The notes: generated by a model not told the origin, from the letters alone. A stretch of 8,128 nt of DNA from Desulfosporosinus sp. UBA4726 (GCA_002404215.1 DHJG01000090.1:1185-9312), one strand, 5' to 3'. Numbered from the stretch's first letter, positions 1 to 6,366 are shown. Numbers and translations: made by a program.

Positions 1-297
1 GGAATGTCGCAAGAACAATATGCTGAGGTCACGAAGCTTGCTGCAGAGGTTATCGAAACCCTTCATGCTGCTTTTAAAACAGACGATCCTGCTGGAGAAT
101 TAGCCCAAAAGGCAGCAGATATCCATCGTCAGTGGTTATGCTATTATTGGGATAGCTACTCGAAAGAGGCGCATATAGGATTGGCTCAAATGTATGTTGA
201 TGATCCGAGGTTTACGGCATATTATGATGAGGAACAACCGGGTGCAGCAAGATTCTTAAGAGATGCCGTCCGAATTTATACGGGAATCAGAGAATAA
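1..297 (+). CDS. TipAS-domain transcriptional regulator (MerR/TipA type), C-terminal part only
   Basis: This is the last 98 codons of a gene that almost certainly begins before the window. The frame is open to base 1, and the Met at base 4 has no ribosome binding site visible before it. The sequence matches the TipAS drug-recognition domain, an all-helical domain that follows a MerR-type DNA-binding half in TipA-like regulators. The recognisable stretch is HRQWLCYYWD, then SYSKEAHIGLAQMYVDD, RFTAYYD and the closing FLRDAVRIY. In the family this domain binds thiopeptide or other hydrophobic drugs and changes promoter activation. Full-length members are about 250 residues, so the HTH and coiled-coil half should lie upstream. 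The gene ends with TAA at 295-297, directly before a strong terminator. Ligand and targets cannot be read from this fragment. A stand-alone TipAS protein without HTH is the alternative. Confidence 0.85.
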   Translation, partial: GMSQEQYAEVTKLAAEVIETLHAAFKTDDPAGELAQKAADIHRQWLCYYWDSYSKEAHIGLAQMYVDDPRFTAYYDEEQPGAARFLRDAVRIYTGIRE

Positions 298-303
298 ACT
301 TAT

Positions 304-344
304 CCATAATAAAAGAGGCCACTTAGCGGCCTCTTTTATTATGG
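304..344. terminator. Bidirectional rho-independent terminator between convergent genes
   Basis: A perfect 17-bp inverted repeat (304-320 with 328-344) surrounds a 7-base loop (ACTTAGC). The GC core, GAGGCC/GGCCTC, is flanked by A-rich and T-rich arms, so a core hairpin followed by TTTTATTAT is produced when read in either direction. It sits 6 bases after the stop of the TipAS gene and about 60 bases beyond the end of the minus-strand anti-sigma gene, as expected for a shared terminator. A smaller hairpin (ATGGGG/CCCCAT, 341-359) overlaps its right foot and could only form as an alternative. Confidence 0.88.
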
Positions 345-401
345 GGATATCTCCCCCATTGACATAGCCTAGCGAGTAACACTGAAATTCAACCGTCCCT
401 T

Positions 402-611
402 TTACCGTGGATCATAACCGACCACAGTCCAAATCCCGCTTTGGTCCTGACGGATTAACCGCTTAACATAAACAGTTTTCACCGGACCTTCTAATAGTTG
501 AATTACTGCGTCTGCACCGGTATTCGATAGTACTTGGAGGGAACTGTATTTGAGCGGCGATTCACCCTGCAGGTTGATTAGGGAGGACTTGGCCAACTTG
601 GGGGATGACAA
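402..611 (-). pseudogene. Out-of-frame C-terminal tail of the anti-sigma gene
   Basis: Reading leftward, this frame encodes about 65 well-formed residues beginning around PKLAKSSLINLQGE and ending SGIWTVVGYDPR, with TAA at 402-404. It overlaps the end of the upstream anti-sigma frame. I see no credible start of its own: the only early start codon is a TTG at 609-611 without a Shine-Dalgarno sequence. Removing one C from the CCCCC run (minus strand, bases 600-604) would turn ...NIVIPQ into ...NIVIPKLAKSS and fuse the two frames into one protein of about 455 residues. I therefore read it as the displaced C-terminus of the neighbouring gene and not a separate gene. The cause could be a real mutation, a homopolymer sequencing error, or +1 slippage on the CCC-C site. 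Confidence 0.75.
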
Positions 612-1770
612 TATTATTTGTTAATTGTTTGGCTAATTCCTCAGATCTTTGTCCCTGAACTTTGATTTCTAGTCCGTTTTGCTGCCAACGAAGACTATCC
701 GGCAAAATTTCTAAGGGAAGTTCTTCTACTTGTCCCCGGATTGCAAGAGGAGAGAGAACGAAGGGCGCCATTGCTTTAGACTCGATCACAATCGTATTTT
801 CAAAGTCAAAGACGATTCGGTTAGAGGAGGCAAAGAGTCGTTGGGGTTTTTCAGCGGGCTGAAGAGGAGAGAGGCCACTCACGGTGATAGCTTCGTCTAA
901 GCTAGCGACGCGTTTATCGGGATTCTGATCGATTATCTGATATCCATCAGGTGGATCATAGTTGAAGGTAGAATTAGGAACTTCGATGTCTGTTTGGAGA
1001 GTTACAAAAGTATAAGTCGTTTGAAGGGACTTTTGCATGGCGGTTTGAAGTTGAACTGGCATATGGGTCACAGGATCTATCCATAGATAATAGGGTAAAC
1101 CGCCAGGAGGAGCAATCTCTATGCGGGTGGCAGTGCGACCAGCGATAGAGTCTTGTCCGACGATTTGATGGGGATATTGTTGGGCTCTTTTAGCCTCTTT
1201 CTGTAAGTCGAAATCATGCTGGTCAAGATAAATGGGTAGTAATGTTATTTCTTTGCTTTTCGGTTGACTCGTCCAACGGCGTTCTCCGTTATTCACGGTT
1301 ACTATTCCATCTTCACTGCGAGTAGCGTATTTATTTGCCTCAGACCAAATCTCAATTCGTTGGATGACTTGACTTTCCCCGGCTGCATTTGTACTGACCT
1401 TTTGTAGGATTCCGTGATAGTTTTGAAGTTGTTTCACTGACTGTCCCATTGCTAATACTAGATCTTTGTTCGTATGAGACCAGGGAGACATCGAGAATAC
1501 TATGACTAAGATACATGCAACGAGTGCTCTCCAGGATAAGAGTTCGTGAGGTTTGGCCTTTTTTATAAGTTTTGCTTGTAATTCAAGCGAAAAATCTTTG
1601 CGGGGTTCTGAAGTTGGACGTAGGCTTTTGATGTTTCTTGTCAGCGATTGTAGTTCAGCAACATCTTGAGCGTTGCTCTCAATAGGCTGCTGTTCCATAG
1701 CTAGAGCATCGATAAAATCGTCTAACTCTTGCTCTGGAGACTTTGAAGACGAATTTTCGAATGGCTTCAT
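562..1770 (-). CDS. Membrane anti-sigma factor with RseB/LolA-like extracytoplasmic domain (frameshifted near 3' end)
   Basis: The 402-residue product has an acidic N-terminal cytoplasmic segment (about residues 1-78, with LDDFIDAL and a KDFSLELQAKLIKK run), typical of the sigma-binding part of anti-sigma factors. One membrane span follows (about 80-96, RALVACILVIVFSM). The long outer part resembles the RseB/MucB and LolA-type lipoprotein-sorting fold (about 105-280: NYHGILQKVS, YLWIDPVTHMPVQLQT, TFNYDPPDGY), followed by a second region (about 290-390). In the family such proteins hold the partner sigma factor at the membrane until an envelope signal releases it. The ATG at 1770 lies 2 bases after the sigma stop codon, with GGGAGG inside the sigma gene's end, so the two are co-transcribed and probably translationally coupled. 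The natural end is doubtful: after residue 390 the frame runs only 12 more codons, while a convincing continuation lies in another frame down to 402. Confidence 0.85.
   Translation of the reverse strand: MKPFENSSSKSPEQELDDFIDALAMEQQPIESNAQDVAELQSLTRNIKSLRPTSEPRKDFSLELQAKLIKKAKPHELLSWRALVACILVIVFSMSPWSHTNKDLVLAMGQSVKQLQNYHGILQKVSTNAAGESQVIQRIEIWSEANKYATRSEDGIVTVNNGERRWTSQPKSKEITLLPIYLDQHDFDLQKEAKRAQQYPHQIVGQDSIAGRTATRIEIAPPGGLPYYLWIDPVTHMPVQLQTAMQKSLQTTYTFVTLQTDIEVPNSTFNYDPPDGYQIIDQNPDKRVASLDEAITVSGLSPLQPAEKPQRLFASSNRIVFDFENTIVIESKAMAPFVLSPLAIRGQVEELPLEILPDSLRWQQNGLEIKVQGQRSEELAKQLTNNIVIPQVGQVLPNQPAG
600..604 (-). other. Homopolymer C5 at the presumed frameshift site
   Basis: On the minus strand the codons read GTC ATC CCC CAA G. 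A single C deletion, or a +1 slip of tRNA-Pro from CCC to the overlapping CCC, gives GTC ATC CCC AAG and enters the frame that carries the well-formed C-terminal tail. Homopolymers of this kind are common sites of both indel mutation and sequencing error, and CCC-N is a known type of +1 slippery site. Confidence 0.6.
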
Positions 1771-1772
1771 CT

Positions 1773-2288
1773 CTATTTTGATCCTCCCTTCTCCTCTGTA
1801 GCATGAAATAAATCACGTAAAGCTTGAAGAGCTCTATACTGTAAACCACGAATGGCATCCTCACTGCGTTCCATGTGTTCCGCGGTTTCCTTGCGTGAGT
1901 ACCCTTCAATGATGCGAAGTTCCAGAACCTGCCTATACTGTACTGGAAGTTGGTTCATAAGTTCTTGGACTAAGGCGCGAGAAACCCAATTTTCTTCGGT
2001 GGTTGGGACATCGTCAGATAGAGAATGACCATCAGTTTGGTTATTTGTTATCTTCCAGTGTCGATAGCGATCGTAAATAAGATTACGTGCCACTTGTTTA
2101 AGATAGGGATAGGGTGGAAAGTTCTTTGTGTCTTTTCTTAGACAGCGAAAATAAGTTTCTTGAGTAATATCTTCTGCCTCTTCTCGATTCTGGAGAAGGG
2201 CATACGTAAAACGGTAAAGTTTGGAGAACGTTTGATTGTACCAGGTTTCTAGGTTATGCTCAGTGAACGGGCCTTCCTTTGTGGTCAC
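1773..2288 (-). CDS. ECF-subfamily RNA polymerase sigma factor (sigma-70 family)
   Basis: The 171-residue product has the two-domain layout of extracytoplasmic-function sigma factors. Region 2 spans about residues 16-78 (LYRFTYALLQNREEAEDITQETYFRCLR, then YLKQVARNLIYDRYRH). A short acidic linker follows, and region 4 spans about 104-162 with the helix-turn-helix YSRKETAEHMERSEDAIRGL after the LPVQYRQVLELR helix. There is no sigma-1.1 or region 3, and the length fits the ECF group. The start is GTG at 2286-2288, chosen because GAGGAGGTG lies 7 bases before it. The next gene is its predicted membrane anti-sigma factor, 2 bases downstream, so this is a signal-responsive sigma/anti-sigma unit. 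Its regulon is unknown. The divergent phosphotransferase gene is the nearest candidate target, but I do not see a clear GAAC/CGTC-type ECF promoter in the shared upstream region. Confidence 0.93.
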   Translation of the reverse strand: MTTKEGPFTEHNLETWYNQTFSKLYRFTYALLQNREEAEDITQETYFRCLRKDTKNFPPYPYLKQVARNLIYDRYRHWKITNNQTDGHSLSDDVPTTEENWVSRALVQELMNQLPVQYRQVLELRIIEGYSRKETAEHMERSEDAIRGLQYRALQALRDLFHATEEKGGSK

Positions 2289-2390
2289 TTTTTCACCTCC
2301 TCAGTAACTAAAACGGAAAAGAAGTTGAAACGTCACGATATTGAACATTTTTATTAATCTGTTTTTTCTATAAGGCAAGAGGAGACGACT
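2289..2390. promoter_or_regulatory. Divergent intergenic region between sigma operon and phosphotransferase gene
   Basis: These 102 bases must hold both start regions. At the left edge is the Shine-Dalgarno of the sigma factor (GAGGAGGTG on minus, 2294-2302). At the right edge is that of the phosphotransferase (AGAGGAG, 2378-2384, 6 bases before ATG). TTGAAA (2325-2330) and TTGAAC (2341-2346) look like -35 elements for the plus strand, but neither has a good -10 at 16-18 bases. No convincing promoter can be named on either strand, and no good palindrome is visible. Confidence 0.4.
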
Positions 2391-5078
2391 ATGCAAAAAT
2401 ACGTATTGTACTTTAAGGAAATTGACAAAAAGTATTTGCCTTACGTTGGGGGCAAAGGTGCAAATTTGGGAGAAATGACGAAGGCTGGTTTTCCGGTTCC
2501 TCAGGGATTTTGTGTCACAACCGAAGCTTACCGTACTTTTATTGAAACAAGCAAGGAAATGAGTGGATTTTATAATCTTTTGGATCAGATAAGTTCTGAT
2601 GAGCTAGAACCTATCCGTAGCTTGGGACAGCAAATTCGGAAGCACCTGAAGTCTCTAGCCATGCCGAATGATGTAAAATTAAGCATTTTAGAAGCCTGGA
2701 AAACAACCGGACAAACTCAGGCTTACGCCGTGCGCTCCAGTGCAACGGCTGAGGATTTACCAACGGCTTCTTTTGCGGGACAACAAGACACATTTTTAAA
2801 TGTCTTGGGCCCAGAACAACTGCTCCAGTCGGTACAGGCCTGTTGGGCTTCTCTGTTCACAGACCGGGCTATTTCATATCGTACCAAAAACGGATTTGGC
2901 CATCGCTTCGTGTTTCTTTCGGTTGTGGTTCAACAGATGGTCTTTCCAGAAGTGTCAGGAATCATGTTTACAGCGGACCCTATTACTGGGCATAGGAAAA
3001 CGATCTCGATTGATGCCAGCTTCGGGCTGGGTGAAGCTCTGGTATCCGGTATTGTTACAGCTGATTTATATCAGGTTCGTTCCGGAAAAATCACCAAGAA
3101 ACAGATATCAAAAAAGAAACTAGCCATATATTCGATACCAGAAGGTGGGACTATTACACAAAATATTCCGCCTGAAAAACAGGAAGTACAAGCCTTGGCG
3201 GATAATAGAATTATTGAACTTGCAGGACTTGGTAAGAAAATCGAAGCTCATTATGGTTCCGAGCAGGACATTGAATGGGGTTTGGCTGACGGAAAGATTT
3301 TTATACTTCAGAGCCGTCCAATTACGTCATTACACCCAGCGCCAATGGTTTTCGATGATAAATTTCATGTCTATATCTCGTTTAGTTATATCCAAGTTAT
3401 GACCGACGCCATGAAGCCTTTGGGTATATCGCTATTGAGCAATTTGCCTAATTTTATCAAAAAAGATCCTGCTTCTTCAGATCATCCTTTTTTACTCGCT
3501 GCTGGCGGAAGGGCGTTTGCCGATGTTACAGGACCTCTTTTATTTAAACCCTCGCGTACTACGTTGCTTAAAGTGATAAAGGGAATGGATGAATTAATGG
3601 CATCAGCCATCTCTGAAGTAATACAACGCGAGGAGTTTCGAAATCAGTCCTTCCCAAAGAGGGAAGTGTTTAGGGTTGTCCGCAAAATCGCTCCAATTAT
3701 GATGCCCGTAATGATTGAAGTTCAAATCAGCTTGCATGTCAGCGATCCCAGCAAAGCTAGAACTTATGTTGCTTCCCTAATTAAAAAGATAGTGAGGGAA
3801 CACGAGAAGAATATATTGAGCAAAGCAGGGACAGATCGGCTTCGCTTGATACAGCAAAGTATGAGGAATATGTTTCCCGAAGTTCTGGCTAAAATTGTGG
3901 CTTATCCAATCGCAGGGGTTATGGCCTCAGGTTCGCTCACCAAGAAACTGAATAAAAAAGTGGGAGATAAGCAGGGGGCTTATTTATTAAGTCAATTGAA
4001 CAAATCCCTACCGGGCAATGTCACAGCTGAACTCGGCTTGAAGTTAGGTGACCTCACAGATACAGCCAGAAAGTATCCTGAAGTCATCTCTTATTTGGAA
4101 AAAGCAAATAGTAGGAATTTTTACGAAGACTTGCTTAAGATTAGCGGCGGTTTGGAATTTAAGCGCCAGTTAGACAGTTTTTTGGACAAATACGGTATGC
4201 GCTGCTCGGGAGAGATTGATATTACCAAGCCAAGATGGAATGAGGATCCTACACAGCTTGTACCATCTATTCTCAGCAATATTCGTACTACGGCATTCGG
4301 AGAACATAGGGAAAAATTCAAGCAGGGTGAAATGGAGGCGGAACATGCAGCAAAAGAGATTCTTTCCCAGTTTAGTTTTCTTGAAAAAAGAAGAATACGC
4401 TGGTTGATCAAATTGTACCGTAACCTGATGGGGACTCGAGAAAATCACAAATTTGTCGTGATAATGCTATTGGATATCTACAAACACGCTATTCTAGAAG
4501 AGGGACGAGGCCTCGTCGAGAGAGGAACCCTGCCCCGTGAACAGGACGTATTCTACTTTACCATGGAGGAACTCATTACCTTGGTAGAAAACCGTTTTTC
4601 AGGTAATATCAAAGAGATCATCGAAGAACGGGAAAAGCAACATGTGTTGGATCAAAAGTTGATTCCTCCCCGTGTTATAACCAGTGAAGGTGAAATCATT
4701 ACAGGGAAACTACGCGATATTCAGGCCCCTGTTGGAGCTCTCATCGGGACGCCAGTTTCCGCAGGAGTTGTGGAGGGCATTGCTAGAGTGGTTCTCAGGC
4801 TAGAGGACGTCAAGCTCAACCCTGGAGAAATTTTAGTCGCACTCTATACTGATCCAGGATGGACCCCTTTGTTTATCTCGATAAAAGGACTGATCACAGA
4901 AGTCGGCGGGACTATGACTCACGGTTCGGTGGTTGCCCGCGAATATGGTGTTCCAGCTGTTGTAGGAATTGATAAAGCGACGGAAATCATAAAAGACGGT
5001 TCCTTGATTCGAGTAAATGGAACCGAAGGCTTCGTCCAAATACTAAGTGAGCCTAATGATGTTTTGCCAGCAGGTTGA
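2391..5078 (+). CDS. rph: Rifampicin phosphotransferase-like enzyme (ATP-grasp plus swivelling His domain; often annotated PEP synthase)
   Basis: The 895-residue cytoplasmic enzyme has three parts. An N-terminal ATP-grasp domain (about 1-315) carries VGGKGANLGEM, AVRSSATAEDLPTASFAGQ, EVSGIMFTADP and DIEWGL...ILQSRPI. Within it, Lys22, Arg115, Glu295 and Arg309 sit where nucleotide-binding residues are expected. A large helical middle domain (about 325-760) opens with the VMTDAMKPLG motif typical of rifampicin phosphotransferases, with AGGRAFADVT further on. The C-terminal swivelling domain (about 775-885) has TEVGGTMTHGSVVAREYG, where His844 aligns with the phospho-accepting His825 of the Listeria enzyme. 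Known relatives convert ATP and rifampicin to AMP, Pi and 21-phospho-rifampicin. True PEP synthase uses a different pyruvate/PEP TIM-barrel domain, which I do not see. The start is supported by AGAGGAG 6 bases upstream. The real substrate of this clade is not proven, and a related natural compound is possible. Confidence 0.85.
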   Translation: MQKYVLYFKEIDKKYLPYVGGKGANLGEMTKAGFPVPQGFCVTTEAYRTFIETSKEMSGFYNLLDQISSDELEPIRSLGQQIRKHLKSLAMPNDVKLSILEAWKTTGQTQAYAVRSSATAEDLPTASFAGQQDTFLNVLGPEQLLQSVQACWASLFTDRAISYRTKNGFGHRFVFLSVVVQQMVFPEVSGIMFTADPITGHRKTISIDASFGLGEALVSGIVTADLYQVRSGKITKKQISKKKLAIYSIPEGGTITQNIPPEKQEVQALADNRIIELAGLGKKIEAHYGSEQDIEWGLADGKIFILQSRPITSLHPAPMVFDDKFHVYISFSYIQVMTDAMKPLGISLLSNLPNFIKKDPASSDHPFLLAAGGRAFADVTGPLLFKPSRTTLLKVIKGMDELMASAISEVIQREEFRNQSFPKREVFRVVRKIAPIMMPVMIEVQISLHVSDPSKARTYVASLIKKIVREHEKNILSKAGTDRLRLIQQSMRNMFPEVLAKIVAYPIAGVMASGSLTKKLNKKVGDKQGAYLLSQLNKSLPGNVTAELGLKLGDLTDTARKYPEVISYLEKANSRNFYEDLLKISGGLEFKRQLDSFLDKYGMRCSGEIDITKPRWNEDPTQLVPSILSNIRTTAFGEHREKFKQGEMEAEHAAKEILSQFSFLEKRRIRWLIKLYRNLMGTRENHKFVVIMLLDIYKHAILEEGRGLVERGTLPREQDVFYFTMEELITLVENRFSGNIKEIIEEREKQHVLDQKLIPPRVITSEGEIITGKLRDIQAPVGALIGTPVSAGVVEGIARVVLRLEDVKLNPGEILVALYTDPGWTPLFISIKGLITEVGGTMTHGSVVAREYGVPAVVGIDKATEIIKDGSLIRVNGTEGFVQILSEPNDVLPAG

Positions 5079-5137
5079 GGCATGAGCATCTTGCGATAAA
5101 GGATATATTGATCACAGTAGAGTCGGTACAAAATCTG

Positions 5138-5166
5138 TTGACAAATATAGTTGCTATATATATGGT
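5138..5166 (+). promoter_or_regulatory. SigA-type promoter of the DUF169 gene
   Basis: A perfect -35 box TTGACA (5138-5143) is followed after exactly 17 bases by TATGGT (5161-5166), matching the -10 consensus at four of six positions. Transcription would start near 5173-5175, leaving a leader of about 60 bases before the ATG at 5234. The -10 and start region are covered by a palindrome, so repression is the likely mode of control. Confidence 0.65.
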
Positions 5167-5178
5167 TATTATAACCAT
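5162..5178. promoter_or_regulatory. Perfect 8-1-8 palindrome over the -10: probable operator
   Basis: ATGGTTAT-T-ATAACCAT is a 17-base perfect inverted repeat centred on 5170. It starts at the second base of the -10 box and covers the expected transcription start. That position and size suit a dimeric repressor blocking polymerase. The odd-centred geometry recalls Fur/PerR-type boxes in spacing, but the bases do not match those consensus sites. No regulator gene lies next to it in this window, so the binding protein is unknown. Confidence 0.55.
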
Positions 5179-5233
5179 GAGCTATTGGACATAGATATAG
5201 ATTAACAGACATTTCATTAAAGGGAGTGTTAAA

Positions 5234-5950
5234 ATGCAAAGCAAGATTGCCAATGCTATAAAACTTAAAACTCAACCGGTTGCTGTATTTCGCACAGATC
5301 TAAAACCAGAGGGGGCCCTTCAATTTCAGGAGGGCAAGTGGGGTTGTGTTATCTCAATGTTAAATGCTGCAACTAAAGGTCGCAGCGTGGTATTTGACAC
5401 TAAAACCACTGGGTGTGGTGGTGGAGCAGTAGGTTTAGGCTTCAAACAGTTTGAATTAGGTTTTATGGAGCATTTTTTGTCTACCGGCGTGGTAGGTGGT
5501 AAAGAAGGCGAATTTTACAAAAAGAATCCTGAGATGGCTGCAAAATTCATGACGGGATTACCGGTCGTCGAGACAAAGACGTACATAGTCTTTAAACCCT
5601 TGGAAGAATTAGTTGAGGGTGAAATACCAGAAGTGATCATTTTTCTAGCCAATGTGGACCAACTTTCTGCTCTGATGTGGTTTGCCAATTACGATAGACC
5701 GACCCAGGATAATGTTAAAGTTGACTTTGGCGCTGGCTGTCATCAGGCTATACTTTATGCACTGGATCAAGTGGAGGCGGAGAATCCAAAGTGCTTTATT
5801 GGATTAACCGATCCCTCGGCACGCAAGTTCATCGACAAAGATATCCTTTCCTTTAGCATGCCGTATAAACGTTTTATAGAATTAGAAGAGCAAGTGGAGG
5901 AAAGTTTTTTAACTAAAGAGACGTGGTTGAAAATTGCGGAAAGGATTTAA
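5234..5950 (+). CDS. DUF169 family protein
   Basis: The 238-residue soluble protein has no signal peptide or membrane span and matches the layout of the uncharacterised DUF169 family of anaerobic bacteria and archaea. Features include an N-terminal QPVAVFR strand, a WGCVISM motif with Cys38, a glycine-rich cysteine motif [13 protein letters not shown] (Cys61), a central [17 protein letters not shown] segment, and [11 protein letters not shown] (Cys169) followed by the [14 protein letters not shown] region (Cys187). The spaced cysteines in glycine-rich loops suggest metal or cofactor binding, but this is inference and no reaction is known. The ATG at 5234 follows AAGGGAG by 7 bases. The gene has its own promoter and probable operator, so it is likely an inducible single-gene unit and not part of the upstream phosphotransferase gene. 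No neighbour points to a pathway. Confidence 0.88.
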   Translation: MQSKIANAIKLKTQPVAVFRTDLKPEGALQFQEGKWGCVISMLNAATKGRSVVFDTKTTGCGGGAVGLGFKQFELGFMEHFLSTGVVGGKEGEFYKKNPEMAAKFMTGLPVVETKTYIVFKPLEELVEGEIPEVIIFLANVDQLSALMWFANYDRPTQDNVKVDFGAGCHQAILYALDQVEAENPKCFIGLTDPSARKFIDKDILSFSMPYKRFIELEEQVEESFLTKETWLKIAERI

Positions 5951-5975
5951 CCAACCCTTTGATGGAGCATTATTT

Positions 5976-5997
5976 GGTGCTCTATTCTAGAGGCACC
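5976..5997 (+). terminator. Weak hairpin after the DUF169 gene (possible terminator)
   Basis: GGTGC/GCACC plus TCTA/TAGA form a 9-bp stem with one bulged G and a 3-base loop, 25 bases after the DUF169 stop. An alternative partner, GAGCA (5965-5969) with TGCTC (5978-5982), competes for the same bases. No U-run follows (GCAAATAGC), so it may be a transcript-end stabiliser and not a true intrinsic terminator. Confidence 0.3.
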
Positions 5998-6043
5998 GCA
6001 AATAGCATGGCAGACGACCCTGGTCGGCAATGGTAGACATAAA

Positions 6044-6081
6044 AGAAGCTCAGCCTCTTATTAAAGAATGGCTGAGTTTCT
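6044..6081. repeat. 12-bp inverted repeat in the gene-poor region
   Basis: AGAAGCTCAGCC (6044-6055) pairs with GGCTGAGTTTCT (6070-6081) with one G-T wobble and a 14-base loop. On the plus strand the second arm ends in TTTCTAA, so a terminator role for transcripts coming from the DUF169 gene is possible. It could equally be part of a structured RNA together with the neighbouring hairpins. Confidence 0.5.
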
Positions 6082-6145
6082 AACAACGACCTTTCGGTTC
6101 GGGGCCTGGCAGCTGTTGAAGGAATCACTTGGCGTAGAGAATTAG

Positions 6146-6220
6146 AAGGGGTAGTTCGAAATTTTTCGCCAACAATATAGCTTTGTAGTTGATAAACTTG
6201 TTGGGATGAGTTAGCCCCTT
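6146..6220. repeat. Nested inverted repeats
   Basis: Two stems are nested: AAGGGG (6146-6151) with CCCCTT (6215-6220), and inside them CCAACAA (6169-6175) with TTGTTGG (6198-6204). Both stems are perfect but short (6 and 7 bp) and separated by internal loops of about 10-17 bases. They could fold into one element of about 75 bases, or arise by chance in this A/T-rich stretch. Confidence 0.3.
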
Positions 6221-6337
6221 ATCATACCTTGCCGATATCGTCTAGTTTTAAGCCAGAGTTATCAAAATAAATCACTTGCATAAAGTAAATTATTGCTCGA
6301 TATACGGCTCAAAAGTATGAATGTACGTATTTAAATT

Positions 6338-6366
6338 TTGTGAAAATTTCAAATAAGAGATATAAT
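6338..6366 (+). promoter_or_regulatory. SigA-type promoter of the rubrerythrin-like gene
   Basis: A perfect -10 TATAAT (6361-6366) is preceded at a 17-base spacing by TTGTGA (6338-6343), which matches the -35 consensus at four positions. Transcription would begin near 6373, giving a leader of about 65 bases. A small palindrome, TGAAA-A-TTTCA (6341-6351), overlaps the -35 and spacer and could be a regulator contact, but it is short. Confidence 0.65.

Larger units (their letters stand above)
5079..5233. other. Intergenic region before the DUF169 gene
   Basis: These 155 bases follow the phosphotransferase stop. I find no strong U-tailed hairpin directly after that stop, so the upstream transcript may read on. 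The right half holds the DUF169 promoter, its palindrome and an A/T-rich leader of about 50 bases that ends in the ribosome binding site (GGGAG, 5222-5226). Confidence 0.6.
5951..6337. other. Gene-free stretch between DUF169 and rubrerythrin-like genes
   Basis: About 390 bases hold no credible gene. Short open stretches exist on both strands (for example plus-strand 6076-6177, ending at TAG 6178-6180) but lack starts, ribosome binding sites and recognisable motifs. The left two thirds contain several inverted repeats, listed separately. The right part (about 6221-6337) is A/T-rich with only the short palindrome CGATATCG (6233-6240). I recognise no known riboswitch, tRNA or transposon end here. 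Confidence 0.6.

Noticed and set aside
662..862. 66-residue plus-strand frame within the anti-sigma gene
   Set aside because: It is antisense to a convincing coding region, with no motif and no promoter evidence.
2321..2350. ECF-type promoter (GAAAC with CGTC) upstream of the phosphotransferase gene
   Set aside because: GAAAC at 2327-2331 is directly followed by GTC and no -10-like CGT lies 16-17 bases downstream, so spacing does not fit.
2391..5078. Annotation as genuine PEP synthase or pyruvate phosphate dikinase
   Set aside because: The His domain is C-terminal and the middle domain matches rifampicin phosphotransferases; the barrel domain that follows the His domain in PpsA/PPDK is absent.
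4919..5275. 118-residue minus-strand open frame across the end of the phosphotransferase gene and the DUF169 promoter
   Set aside because: It is largely the complement of a well-supported coding region, has no recognisable motif, and conflicts with the promoter and palindrome.
6076..6177. Open stretch reading LSVRGLAAVEGITWRRELEG, considered as a transposase or regulator remnant
   Set aside because: About 34 codons with no start and no recognisable family; this length occurs by chance.
6338..6353. CRP/FNR-like site (TGTGA half) in the rubrerythrin-like promoter
   Set aside because: Only one half resembles the consensus; the opposite half (TTTCAAA) does not match TCACA or ATCAA at the correct spacing.
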